Under the pieces are notes generated by a model. It saw only the letters and a list, made by a program, of their open reading frames with translations, did not search any database and was not told the DNA's origin. The translations under genes and the position numbers were made by a program. From Hemibagrus wyckioides (Eukaryota; Chordata; Actinopteri; Siluriformes; Bagridae): 64,000 bases of DNA. The stretch is from positions 13,744,157-13,808,156 of the forward strand of contig NC_080718.1 of assembly GCF_019097595.1 (NCBI RefSeq), given 5' to 3'. Of the stretch, positions 13,201 to 26,055 are shown piece by piece; the first letter of the stretch is position 1; each line of letters starts with the position of its first letter.

Positions 13201-16200
13201 CAAGCTGTAAATCTAATTGTCTGAGCTTTTTAGTGCATGTTTTCATTTGCCATGGCTTTAATTTGGCTAGGTACTCACTTTCCATTTTAAGCACCTCCAG
13301 TACCATTCCCTCTGAGATTTTTTTAAAAGGCAAAAAAATAAAATAAAATAATATAAAAAATCCTGTGGCATTGTCTCCCCTTTCTCTATAACTCTGTTAG
13401 CAGTTACTAGAGCTCTGTTGATTCATAAACTATAACAAGCAGGTGTGTGCTGAATATGAATAACCTTCACTTGTGTGACTGGGATGAGGCTGGGATGTGG
13501 TTATCATGGAAACAACTACTGGCCAGCTGTGAGAGGATGTCAGGAGGAAATCATGAACAAGGCCACTGGCCCTGTTAGCAGATGTCTGCTGGGAAAAATT
13601 GCAGAAATGCCTTCAGTCTCACCATAGCAGACAGTTATACCACAAATGGTCAAGACTGGGAAAAGGGCAGATTCTCATCAGGACTACTGCACAGGGTAAT
13701 AAGCCTAAAACTATTTCCACTGCACACTATACTGGTTCCATCAATGTGACTCTGGTGTGATGGCTTTTTTAGCCTTCCACTCAAGGCAGGGATTAATTTC
13801 ATTTCATGTTCAGCCAGACTGCTTTCTGTACCGAAACCAGTGGGATGAATTTGAAGGTCCCAGCCCACTCACTTCCCACAACCTAATACCAATGTATTTG
13901 CCATTGTTTTTCCATCAGGAACCCAACACCACCTTTACCAAGAGTGCAGAATCAACCCCCACAAGCCCTTCAAGAGGAAGACGTCTTATAAAGAAACCAT
14001 ATCTTTAGGATGCCAAAACACAAGAACATCTAGAAGACTGCTTGCTATTAACAACAAAAGAATCTTTCCAGATTTGTCAGAGGCATTATCCAACTGGAAC
14101 TGTGCTGGGTTTTATTCTGAATAGTACAAGACCTCTAAATTGCACTGAGGAAAAGTGTACTGCTTAAAAAAATTAAGAGAACACCTAATCATTGCAGATT
14201 AAACACAGAAGTGCAGAAGGTGCTGACGTTGGATGAGAAAAAAATTACGATTTCTGACAACACTCCGGTGGACAAGACATCTTACAAATGTCTTTTCAAT
14301 TAGCCCACATTCTGTGGTTTATTTTTTAACATTTTAAAAAAATCACAGTATACTACAAAATCTAGCATGCCTCATTATGTGTGTTAGTGGTCCATTTGAG
14401 ATGATACAACACTTCTAAAATTCATACACTAGATGGTAGAGTACATGCATAGTGTACGGTAAGTGAATATTATACAGTACGTCATTTGGGACACAGTCAC
14501 CTTCATTTCTTCTCTTGTCCAATAGTTAAATAATTTAAACTATTCCCAATTGGATTTCACTGCTAAACTGTTTTATTTCATATGTATTTTTAAGGCGGCA
14601 GTGTTTCCACACAGCTCCAGGATCCCTGGTTAAATCCTGAGCTTGGGTTTCTGTCTTTGTGGTGTTTTCCTTATCTTCTCCCTCACAAAATCATGCACCT
14701 AGGTGGATTGGCTAGACCAAACTGCCCCTAGCTCTGGATCCACTGTGAATTACTATGAAATGAAAAATCTTTTGTTGATGTCTGACCACCAGCCATAAAC
14801 CATCCTCTGCTGTTGTCTGCAGGTTAAGGTATACAGCAGGTGAAGGGAAATTGGAAACAGGTATAGAGCTATAAAACACTATCAATAAACATTATAGAAT
14901 ATTATCAACCCATTAAAATACATACACCATATGACATCTAAAGCACTTTACATATAAACATATTTTCATTATATTATCCATCTCCACTAAGAATATTACA
15001 GGCTTTTGGTTATTAGAGTCATGGTGGATCCAGTGTGTTTTCACACCAGGGGCAGGTTGGATTAGTTGAATTAGCACATTTGGGTTAGATTATGTTAGCT
15101 ACCTTTCCTGGCTGTCAGAACATGGAAACATGGCACCCACTTTGGAGCATGTACTTTAATTAGAGTGCCCTTGCATGGATTGAAGGTATAAATTCCCTCA
15201 CTGAGAGATTACTAATGCAGACCAGCATTCAGCTGGGGATGATAGAGGCCCTGCTTCTATATTAAATGCAAATAGCAGATGCTTACAGCTCTTGGAAGCA
15301 TAAATAATAAAGGAGAAGACATTTTTGGGTTCACAATACAATATTCATTAAGCTGTCTTTGTAGAGTGAAAAATGAAAAGGCTTAGACACGACTCTTATA
15401 AAACATCACACATTCATCTCAATCTTTACTGTCTGATTGTGAAGAACAAGATAGAGATCATTATTGCAGATACAGAAAAATAAGAAACATGCAATAATCA
15501 GTAGACTAAATGTCCTCATGGGACAGTTTAAAAGTGTCTGGCCAAAGGAAAGGTTTCAAATTTACACCACAAATCAATAAATATGAGAGTTAAGGTAGCA
15601 TTGTTTATTTAATTATTTAATATACACTGCCAACGGAGATCCTGATTTTAATGAAAAGAAAGGAGTCTAGTAGCACACTGGCCTGACCCCCCCCCCCCCA
15701 CACACACACACACACATGCGTGTGCACACAAGCACACACACCCACACGCAGAGCACCACATGTCATGTTCCCAGGGCCCTGAAGCCTACTCCCTCTTCAA
15801 ATAAACCACTCCTGCCCTCAGAAAATGAACATACACCATACACGTGATTCACAGCACATTTGCTGTGCTGCAATTAATAAGAGTGAAGTGATGCCAGTGT
15901 TATTTTATGCGTTTGATCATTTATTGATATATAATAATTTTGATTACAGATATGGCCCTCTAGATGTTAGCTGTTTGCCCTTTAATTTTGGAAAATTGAT
16001 AAACTGTCCATTCCAGTAATTGTTTAAAACCTGAACAATGTAAATTTATATTTATTATATTATATAGTTTTAGGTGTAAATCATGCCACTGTGATGCCAC
16101 ACCAAACTGTCTTACCTACTAAACTGTCCAGTGTGTAATTCAGTTACAGTTAAAGCACCATTAACATCAGACTATAACAATAACGAATACTCTTAAAACT

Positions 16201-19200
16201 GTGATACAATTAGATCAGTAAACAATTTGCAGCCTATAGCAAAATGACTGTAAGGTATAAGATATATATCGAAATTAAGCAGAAGACACACCCCTAGCTA
16301 TGATGTCTTCATAAATATATTTCAAGGCCTATGGATTAAGAAGTAGCAAAGGAAACAAACCAAAGTGCTGAACAGCAAGTGAACATTTTAACCTCAAATT
16401 CGATGCTTTAGAAGTGGGGAAAAATGGGCAAGCGTAAGGGTTTCAGCGAGACAAGGACCAAATTGTGATGGCGAGATGACTGGATAAGAGCATCTCCAAA
16501 TCTGCAGCTCTTGTGGAGTGTTCCCGGTCTGCAGTGGTCAGTATTTATCAAAAGTGGTCCAAAGAAGGAACAGTGGTAAACCAGACGACAGGATCCTGGG
16601 TGGCCAAGGCTCACTAATGCACCTGAGGAGCAAAGGCTGACCCGTGTGGTCCGATCCAACAGATGAGCTACTATTGCTCAGACTGCTGTAGAAGTTAATG
16701 CTGGTTCTGATAGAAAGGTGTCAGAATACACAGTGCATGACGGGTCGGGGCTGTTTTGGCAGAAAAGGGGAGACCAACACAATATGAACCAAGTGGTAAT
16801 AATTTTATGCCTGGTCGGTGTATACTACAGATACTGTCACAAAGCGACTTCATAAAAATCAAATGTAGATTTCTAATTAGATGCCTACTGAGCACGCCAT
16901 GAGATGACATAAGGAAGGAACTTTGAGAGGAACTAGATTGTCCTGGGTGGTAGTTGATAATGAGATTATAAATCATTAGGTTTACACAACAGTATTAAAT
17001 ACTGTATTTCAAAGAGATTCTGAACATGAGCATAACAGTCTCTATTATTACAGAAGCAGTTTTCAGGTACAAGGCTACAGTATCCAGGTGAGATTAGCCA
17101 ATAAGGAAAGGGTTGGGCATAAACTGTTTTTGGGAAGTGAAAAAAAGATATTACACCAAATTGCTTGTACAGCAGTGTAACTTTATTCTGTGTGTGATTT
17201 ATTTTCATTAAATATAATTTAGGATGAGTCTTATATTCTGGAGTAATTAAGTAAACAAGATAGTTCTTCCTGCTAGCCTGGGAAAAGTGTGATCAATGGT
17301 AACATTGAGCTCTCAGTGTGCTGTTTTACACAGTGGACACTGGACACACTCACCTCAGCATGGCCTCCTGCTGTCAGGGTTTTGCTGCAGCGTTCACACT
17401 TCAGGCAAAACTTGTGCCAGTCCTTCCCCAGAGACGTCACCTTTTCAGCTATTGAAGCAAGAGAGAGTTAGAGAGGCAAGAAAGGAGATTAGAAAGAGAG
17501 AACAGGTGGGGGAAAAAAAGAGGTACAGACATATTAATAAATCTTACTCGACACATCAGCAAGCCAAAGTGGTTTACTCTAATCATAAGAACAAAGCTCT
17601 TTTGGCGACATTCAAGAATTTTATGATTTACATTGTGCTCTAGTGAGAAGATAAATATTGAAACTGAGGTCCCTGTACTTTATCAAATGCTCTTTTTGGC
17701 AACGTTGTAGAAGTGCTTAAAATAAGTACACTGATGTAAGCAACGTTGGTGATTTTGACAACTTCTGTCAGAACTGCTCCATCCAAACATGACAATGCAT
17801 CATGAGCCAGAAAGTACTGGTGCAGGTCCAGAGAGCAACAAGCAGTACATTACTCCTTGTATTGTGTCTGTTTACTAATTGTTTTTTCCTGGTTAAGGCT
17901 TTATCCAGAGTCACTCAGTGTACAATTACTATAAGGCACAGATACACCCAGATTGGAAGCCAGTCCTCAGATACAATCATTAGGAGTTAAGTGTAGCTAG
18001 TCCAAATACTGGTATTTTTCCACTGAAGCCAGAAGCAATCAATACAGGCATCTGGAGAATCCACACAAACAACATCCAGAAGTAAGGATTGAAACTTATA
18101 CCCTGGAGCTCTGAACCAGACTACGTGCACCACTGTGATGTCCAATTTAAAACATTATATATGGCTATTTGCTCTGGAAATTTACACACTCCAGGGTTGA
18201 TCTGGTTCCGAATATCTGAAAGCACTAGTGATGATACATCTATTTTGCATTATTTTTTTTTAATATAACAATTGTCATTACAAATTAGATTACTGGCAAA
18301 AACGTGAGTGAAAAATCAAGGAAGGAATTTTTTAAATCCTTGCATGAATTGAGGAGTTTCTTAGTATTTGATATGTCCCCTTTTTTGTTTTAATGAGAGT
18401 GTACACTCACACTGGCATGGACTCCACAAGTTTGTGTAAAGCTTTTTACCGTCCAATTTAGATCAGATCCAATCAGAGTGTCGTCTGAATATATGATTCG
18501 ATTAGACATGAGAAAAATCAGAGCTTTTGTACAAATAGACACCTACAAATAGTGAAGAATCTTAAATAATGAACAGTTAAGATATTGAACAGTTATTTAC
18601 TTTGTTTTTACGCTCTCATTGCCACGACCTGGGTTCTATCCCAGGCAGGGAGCTAACCCAGCCTCAGAAGTGTTAATTCTCAGTGCCAGTCCCAAGCCTG
18701 GATTAAATGGGAGGGTTGTGTCAGGAAGGGCATCTGGTGTAAAACCTATGCCAAATCAAAAAACATGCCGGCCAAATGATCTGCTGTGGCGACCCCAAAC
18801 AGGGAGCAGCCGAAAGAACAACAACATATTCCAAATCCTTCTGTTTATTTCAAATTTGACAAATCCCAGATTTTCAGTCTGGTCCCTGACTTTTGGACCT
18901 CACTGCATATTTCCAATCTAAATAAGGTGGTACTGCACCATTAATTATTTAAAAAAAAGAAGAAAAAAGGGAAATTGCCTTGTTGTTGCAGCTGCAGCTT
19001 AATTTTTGCATCATGTACAACAGCACTTCTCCTATTGAAACACTTGAATGCTAAAATTGAAGCTGCAGCTGGACAAGCCAATTTGTCAACTTCTCATTCT
19101 GAATCTTTTGTATCCAAATCTCCAAATTTCCTCTAGATAGTTTCTCTTCCTTGAGGAGTGTCCCAAGTGGCATAACCCCAGTCCTAAGAATACTCCTTCC

Positions 19201-22200
19201 AATTATAAATCTCCTCCTGTACACAATGCAGAATGGAGTCCTGCTGGGGCAGCCTTCATCTACAAGAGGAAACACCTCCTCTTATCAGACCCGGGCACAA
19301 GCGTCCGAAGAGGGCAAGTCGTTTCCTCCGGGTCTCTTCTCTTTCACAGCTTTTCCGCCAGAAGAGGGAGCATTGTTGTAGGTCTGTCGGTCCTTAGACT
19401 CTCCCGTGGGAGCAGCACAGGGAAACAGGGATCATTTTCACTATGAAACAAAATGCATCACCGCACAATAAAAGTGCTGGACTCTGGCAAGGGCATATAA
19501 AGGACCTGGTAATAATGTGGCTACTATATTGCAGATCCTCCATGAGTACAAAGCTACACCTGTTCTCCAGAGATTCAATGTCAGAATGTCAGTTCACCTT
19601 AGTATAAATTATTACTACAAAAATGAGAGACTAATATGTTCACAGAGATATTAGGAGTCAAGGGTCTGTGTGTCAGTGTGTTAGACTGAGCAATGAGGCA
19701 GTTCCAGGCCCAAGAAAACTGAGTAGGAGAAAAAGACATACAGACTTGTGGTTAAACAGTACTGCTGTTATTAGGAGAGAGAAGAGGTTGTCTGAGTGCC
19801 TGTACTATGTAGTAATTACTGTCTCAGCCAGCTAGTTAGTAATTGGCCACCATCCAGTTCCTTAAACACATGAAACAGCATGTAGCCAATTATTTTTGCA
19901 TAAATCTATCATTTCAGCTACATACAGTCAACCTTGTGGTCACTACAACTCATCATCATCCCAGATAATGATTTCTCCATCACTGGGGACCACTGTAGTT
20001 GTTAGAATTGCATTATAGAGTCATGTTTCCTGGAATGAAGGACACCAAAGCACAGGGCTCCAATGAAGCACCATGTAAGATTATCCATGAGGGGATATCA
20101 GGCTTTAATCTAGTGTAGCGGATAAAGCACAACATGCATATCTAATTGCAGATAATAACACAGCGACATAATATGATATAATAGTCACAAGCATCATTTG
20201 CTAGCTGCGAAATTCCTGTGCTAGATCTAGCACAAATTAAGAAATTACATGAGCGGGCATTCAGGTTTCTTGTTGCTTATCAAATAAAAATACAAATATC
20301 TAAAATTTATATTATTATCTCATTAAAAAGGTTGCTGACTCTTTTCAGAGACTCCTTAAGTGCAAACAGTTTAACCATTACCCTGACTCAGATCATTTGA
20401 CACTGCAACATTTTCATGGAATTAGCAACTACTTTAATTGTGTGTGGCCTGTGATAATCCAAGTAGGGGAATTGTTTAAGAGGCGTATTTAAGTGGGTAA
20501 TGGAGAGAGCGGAAATCGCAGGGCACTGGTAATTTACGGAGGCTCTTTACGGGGCTCGCTGAAAGGACGTTCTTTTTCTGGTTGGCTAATTGCTTTTCCA
20601 CGATTATCAACAAGAAGTCGGCATTCCAACATCCTATGCCAGAGAGACTGAGGAAAAACAAGAGGGAGCCTGGGAAAAATATAATTCCTGATTGCTGGTC
20701 CTGTATTTAGAAAATGGATAATGAGTAATCGCAGGCAAATAATAGCAGGGGCTCTAACAATATTTGCAAAGAAAGCTGAACTTGAATATGATATCTGACT
20801 TCTGTTCTGAACGCTTGCTGTTTAACATTCCGGTTACAGGGCACTGATTACTGCATGATCCTGTATGATTACTGATTACTTCCCCTGCAGAAACACTGAG
20901 AAGGCCTGACGGTACAGTTACAGCACAAATAACCTCTACAAAACTGTAAGCTCAATCCTGTGCCTCCTCTCCAATGTCTCATTATTAACAGCACATTTGC
21001 TCTGAAATAACATTATCCGCTTAAACAGCTGTGCCTCTTCTGATCTATGAATGCACGCCTCTCTACGTTCCATGGTCTTAACCTAATTTAAGGAGACATG
21101 CTACTAATGTCTGCAAACAAATAATAAATTCGTCAGGCAAGTGGGAGCTTTGGACTTCAAGTTCGAGTTGGTTTCTGAACCTAGGCGTTACATAGCATTA
21201 GCAGTGGGTGTGGCAGGAAATCTCTGGTCTGCAAATGTGTCTGGCTTTCTCAGGCTGATGCAAGGGCTCTTCAAACCTGGCTACCGAAGGCCAGTCTGGT
21301 GCCAGCCAAGGTGGGGTTTTCTTACTGAGGGGAAAGTCACTATAACAGGCCCTATGACGGGCCCTATGATTATTGCAATGTGGAATCACCAGGCTGAGAA
21401 AAACACACACATTCATAGATACATAAAAATATATGTACATGTGTGGTACTCTGTAACCAAGTAATGAGGCAGGTGTGTGATGGTTAGTGATTTATTAACG
21501 ATATATAGTGGAATATAGAATAAAGCTCTCCTTCCATCCTTGCTTGGCTGCATTAAAAATAAAAGTAAGCTTGAAATAAATATTTAAATATGTTCAAGGA
21601 GGACATCTTAAAAAGGGGTTTTAAAATGCAGTTGCCATCCTACATAAAAGAAGATTGACAATTAATGGGAAATGTGGCTTTTTGGCCTTTTATTTGAAAA
21701 GCAGCAGTCTTCCTCTAATGCTCACACCAGCTGTTGAACAGTTACAGAAGCTTTTACCAAGAAAGGAAAAAAACTGAGTAATAAAATGTAGGCTTTAAAC
21801 ATTAAAAATGTTTTCTTAAACACAGTGGTTCACCACTTACATTTGAAACCATTTAAAACAGGATACACTATGTGTAAAAGTTCATTTGAAAATACTTGTT
21901 GATGTTTGGGACAGCAGGTTTTATACACAGAGGCTACATGGTATATCTGCCACCCAGTTCACAACACCATAGTTCATTTCAATTCCTAAGTTATTAAATG
22001 AAAAGTCTTAATAGTATAGAAACCTTTCTTGCTTTCCTGCTGCCAAACCATACAAAAAAGATAAAATAAATATAAAGTATTGACTCTAAACATTATAAGG
22101 AATGTAAAATCTAATATTTACAAGTCAGTCTGTAAAATTATAGTATAAAATGTTACTTTAGATACTTTAGTCCAGTGAAGCAAGTGGTACTCAAGCAGAT

Positions 22201-23602
22201 GAGATGGTAGATATATGAACGGCATGGGAGCCTTTCAGAAATTCCTTCATCATATTTTTAAGGGTAGCGCTCTTAGACAGGGAGGAGTGGGACACACCCA
22301 AAAGTCCACAGCTGCCATGATTTCAGCTGGGTGCTAATATTAGCACACTGTTTCATTGATCCAGCCCAGCACCCCTATGACGTAGACAAAACCAATGGGT
22401 CTACCAAGGGGTTTTGGAAAATCTAGTGCAGCCACATCCTGAACCATAAAGACAAATAAACGATGTAATTACACCCAGCGGTGTAGCTGATGCTAAAAAA
22501 GGCAAATTAGAAATCAGGTGCTGACATAACAACACAACCCAGTGTCCGGGTAGCGTAACCAAACAGTCTCTTGAAGGGTTCTGCTTATACGAGACTAAAG
22601 GATGAATGATAGGGCCGTGATTGCTGTTATATAACCCTGATTCTATTCAACCAATTGATTTTGTTATATAAGCGCGTGACTGACGGGATGAGTTACAGTC
22701 TTGCACCCGAGTCCCATGCAGTATAAAGAAGGAGAGCAAGTTCACCACAGACCCTGTACCATTAGATCAATTTAGAAATAATATCAATGAAAAGGGTCCT
22801 TACAATAAGACAGTGGGAATAGGAAGGAAGTACAATAGAGTACAATGATAAAGGATCATTTGGGCATTAAAAGGAAAAAATGCCTAGGGCAAATATAGAC
22901 CTGGTCATTCATTGTCACAGTACAAAATCTCTGAATCTGAACAAAACCAGATATTTATTGAGGACTTGTATGGAAATTACATGAAAAAGAAACAATCATG
23001 TAAAGGGGGGAAATATCATTCAAATTCTTCAGTAACACAATTAAACAAATAACTGTGGCTGGGTGTGTTTATGTAATGTAATGTACTTGTAGGTGCCAAC
23101 ATTTACGAATTCCATTGAAAAAATAAAAATAAAGATGTTATAAGACATTGCAAGATAGAGAGTCGTGTGACTACTTCTCATTTTAACACAACTGTACTTA
23201 ATAAAGTAAACAGGTTCAGGTTCTATGCCTTAGGTGTCAGTTCTGCATGAATTGTTGTCTTTGTGTAAAGTGAACGCATCTCATCAGCTAAAAGCAAAAA
23301 GTATTATGCTAAAGTGCTAAGGTGATTTACGAGTAAGTCGCGATATTGACCCCTGTGTAAATGACTGATTTGTATTAAAAGCCCATGCAACCTGTTTTCA
23401 TTGAGCTTTAGAAGCGGCACAAAGCGGGATGCCATGATGAATCCATTCACATTTGGACATTTTTTTTTTATCCACTATAGATATTTCATCTCTGTAAACG
23501 TATTAAGCCTAAAAAAATCTCACTTAATTTAAAAACGAAATCGAATTGAATAAACTTACCGAAATAGACTGTCTTTTCGCATTTTGGACACTTTGACGCC
23601 AT
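10243..23602 (-). CDS. crip2: Cysteine-rich protein 2, two LIM domains, 8 coding exons
   Basis: Small zinc-binding LIM protein, a protein-interaction adaptor. Coding exons: 23602-23560, 17448-17354, 13096-13039, 11796-11662, 11458-11390, 11298-11204, 10664-10607 and 10310-10243. All junctions are GT-AG and phases agree, giving 206 residues, close to the usual size of about 208. LIM1 zinc ligands are C5, C8, H26, C29, C32, C35, C53, C57. LIM2 ligands are C124, C127, H145, C148, C151, C154, C172, C176. Each LIM is followed by a Gly-rich GPKGVN motif. A Pro/Ala/Lys linker (about residues 77-115) joins them, and the C-terminus ends [13 protein letters not shown]. The start is the only ATG before KCPKC. 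LIM1 is CRP-like, which with the linker and two-LIM length favours crip2 over single-LIM crip1. Introns hold a decayed Tc1-like copy (16371-16824), a repeat (18608-18828) and microsatellites. No damage was seen. Confidence 0.95.
10361..10398. repeat. (AC)n microsatellite
   Basis: Nearly pure AC tract with one T substitution, in the last crip2 intron. Confidence 0.97.
12117..12140. repeat. (GACA)n microsatellite
   Basis: Short tetranucleotide tract in a crip2 intron. Confidence 0.9.
15687..15716. repeat. Poly-C followed by (CA)n
   Basis: Thirteen C followed by CA repeats, in crip2 intron 2. Confidence 0.95.
16371..16824 (+). mobile_element. Tc1-like transposon, deletion derivative (copy B)
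   Basis: Same family as 1398-2467, opposite orientation. It shares AGCAAGTGAACATTTT, AAGGCTGACCCGTGTGGTCC and GTGTCAGAATACACAGTGCA, then jumps directly to the 3' end (GGGGAGACCAACACAATATG, ending GGTCGGTGTATA). The whole catalytic region is deleted. The left end is truncated, because no inverted repeat precedes 16371. It lies in crip2 intron 2, antisense to that gene. Part of the transposase N-terminus (MGKRKGFSE) is readable but broken by stops. Confidence 0.75.
18608..18828. repeat. Interspersed repeat with GGCATCTGGTGTAAAA core
   Basis: Contains GTCAGGAAGGGCATCTGGTG, AAACCTATGCCAAATCA and TGTGGCGACCCCAAACAGG, ending in AACAACAACA. These are the 3' blocks of a widespread fish retro-repeat. 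The family name is not certain. It lies in crip2 intron 1. Confidence 0.6.
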
Positions 23603-23830
23603 GCTTGTTTTCTGTTTTGAATCAGAGAGAGGATGAATGGTGTTTAGCCGCAATTTACTGCTTTCCTCAGTCGCGCGCCAGAAGCATTACACTGAAGCAT
23701 CCCGCTTTGAGAAAAGATCTATATTTGCATAGCCCCGCCCAACGGGCGTGCCTGTTTGTAGGTCCCGCCCACAATTTGCGAAACGCTCATAGGTCCGACG
23801 ACCTGTCAATTACAGTGTGGTCGCCGGGCT
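23603..23830 (-). promoter_or_regulatory. crip2 promoter region
   Basis: Read on the minus strand toward the ATG: a GC box (GGGCGGG, 23764-23770), a second GC box (GGGCGGGG, 23733-23740), an octamer ATGCAAAT (23723-23730) overlapping a TATA-like ATATAG, then about 115 bp to the ATG. CpGs are enriched over the flanks. The start site itself is inferred. Confidence 0.55.
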
Positions 23831-25958
23831 GGGACGTCCACACAGAGTGCCGAGGAGGGGTCTGTGTCTCTCGCTTTTTCCATCCTTGAGCTGGTGTGCA
23901 ACAAAAGCTCCTTTCACTGCTCATGAATAGAGATTCTTCAGGACACGCCAGACCGTTAGCAATGTGAAATCTTTCTGAATGACATTGGCACGTCCTAGTC
24001 ATGCTTAGAACACTTCCTTTCTTGTTTTCAAAGGGTCATCTCTAAAACTGGACAATTTAAGGTCCAGTTTTTTCACTGGTCAAAAATAACCATCTTTTTT
24101 TTTTGGTCTATACCACTGATTTGCGCTGCCTTTAAAATTCATCAAAATAAAATGTGTTTCCATTGTGTGAAAATGTTGTTAGTCTCACACACCCACATGC
24201 TGTCTGATGACACTGAGCAGATCCCAGCATCATACTGTAGATAAATGTCCTGTTTCTCAGCTATCTCAAACCGTGTGACTGGTTAAGTCACTGTTTTAAA
24301 AAGATTCCCACTACAGAAAAATCTACACATCTGCTTTGACTGTTGTACTGTCTACAGATAAGTCTCTGTGGTGTTTACATCTCGCAGTGCCAGGGGTTTC
24401 CGAGTCAGTAGGCTTGCTGTGAGTGCAGCTTTGTGTGGTAACCCGGACACTTGCTGCATAAGCACTGTAGGGCAGAATTTTCCATTAGGCAGGCAATGGA
24501 TACTGATTTGGGACACAAATAAATAGATAATTATATGAAGAAACATTAATCCTGGACATAATACTTATATAATACAATATATGTATTTAGGCGGCTAAAA
24601 TAAGCTAAAAATTTTGCTTTTAAATCTGTATAGCATGCTTCACCGATGGCTCTTTTCATTTGTGTTCTTATCCACAGACCTAAGAGCCAAACAGGTGCTG
24701 AATGCTCCCTGTCCTAACTGATTACACGTTTCTTTTCCAGGGAGAACAGCCCACAGCAAGTGAACCTTTAAGGTAGTTTGGGATTTCCAGTGCTGTCCTC
24801 GTTACAGGCTCCACCTAAATCCACACTACATAGCATCACTCAGTAAGAGGGACATATTACAAGTCATGTGGCATTTGGAACATCTGAATCTTTAATGTAT
24901 ACGTGCATGTTTTCACAAGGGTACTCAAAATAGCAAAGGAATTTTTAGGGTGTGGTTTTTTTTTTTTTGCATGTGTCCCTTTGCTGTTGAAAGAGAGTGA
25001 GCAAAAGACAGAGAGAGAGAGAGAGAGACAGAAGAGATCTGCAATTTTAGTTTTGAATAGTTCACAAAAAAGGAAAGAGCATATTGATGCTTATTTAAAG
25101 AGCACAGTTTACTATGAAAAGACCAAAAGTAGAAGAGCTCTTATCAGACCATTGAGAGCGCATTAGAAACCAACTGTCTGGGAGGGGAGCAGCAGTGTCT
25201 GTGTAGGCTGATAATAGCCTGTATAGATCAGATTAGCAGCTTTAGTTTCAAAATTTCAGTATTAGAGAGAGAGAGAGACAGACAGAGACAGAGAAAGAAT
25301 GAGGGAGAGAGAGGACTACTTTTCTAGATTTTGTTGTGAACTGTCAATTAAAGCAACAAAAAGGAGACATTATATTCAAATAAGAAGGTTGCTTTTATTT
25401 GAACAACAACAACAAAAAAACAAGCCTGACAATCAAAAAAGAAAATAATATTTTTGTATAAGCAGACAAGTCCTAGTTTTCATGGCTTTCTGACTGTATG
25501 CATGAGAAATCAATACACTCTTAGAGAGTAAAGCTCTCTTCTCTTCCCTCAGACCGAACACATGGCTCTGTCACAGCTTCTGCTCAGCAGACATGGCGAC
25601 TCTCAGCACACATCCTTCCTCAGGGAGCTGCCCTCTCCTCCATAACCTCATGCGCTTGCTTGGGTAATCTGGGTCACTATATTTAGCCTGGATATTTACA
25701 AATCTGTCATATCATTGTCAAGTCAATGTTTGTCTAAGTGCATAAGAAGAAACTAATGCTTTTCCAAAGGCTACTCAGAAGGGTGGGGCAGCCATGAGGT
25801 CAGATAGCTATGGGCAGTTTGGTATTTCTGTTCAAAATACCAGTAGTTCATACACACTCATACAGCAATCATAGGTTATTGTGTGTAGTCCACATCAAAA
25901 TTACTGTTCATAAAAATAAGCAATAATTATTACATACAATAAATAACACAATGTAATG
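23831..25958. other. Upstream intergenic sequence
   Basis: No gene recognised. It contains GA-rich tracts at about 25007-25030 and 25264-25310, and a poly-T run near 24957. Cis-regulatory content for crip2 is possible but not demonstrated. Confidence 0.4.
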
Positions 25959-26055
25959 TAATACACTGATTACACTGCACTTTAAAAACCACTGACAGGT
26001 GAAGTGAATAACATTGATTGTCTTGTTACAGGGGCACCTGTCAAGGGATGGGATA

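Noticed and set aside
13650..14008. ORFs on both strands in crip2 intron 2
   Set aside because: No conserved motif and not joined in phase to crip2 exons.
21141..21464. 107-codon plus-strand ORF within crip2 intron 1
   Set aside because: No splice support, no recognised domain, overlapping antisense ORF of similar quality; probably chance or a worn repeat.
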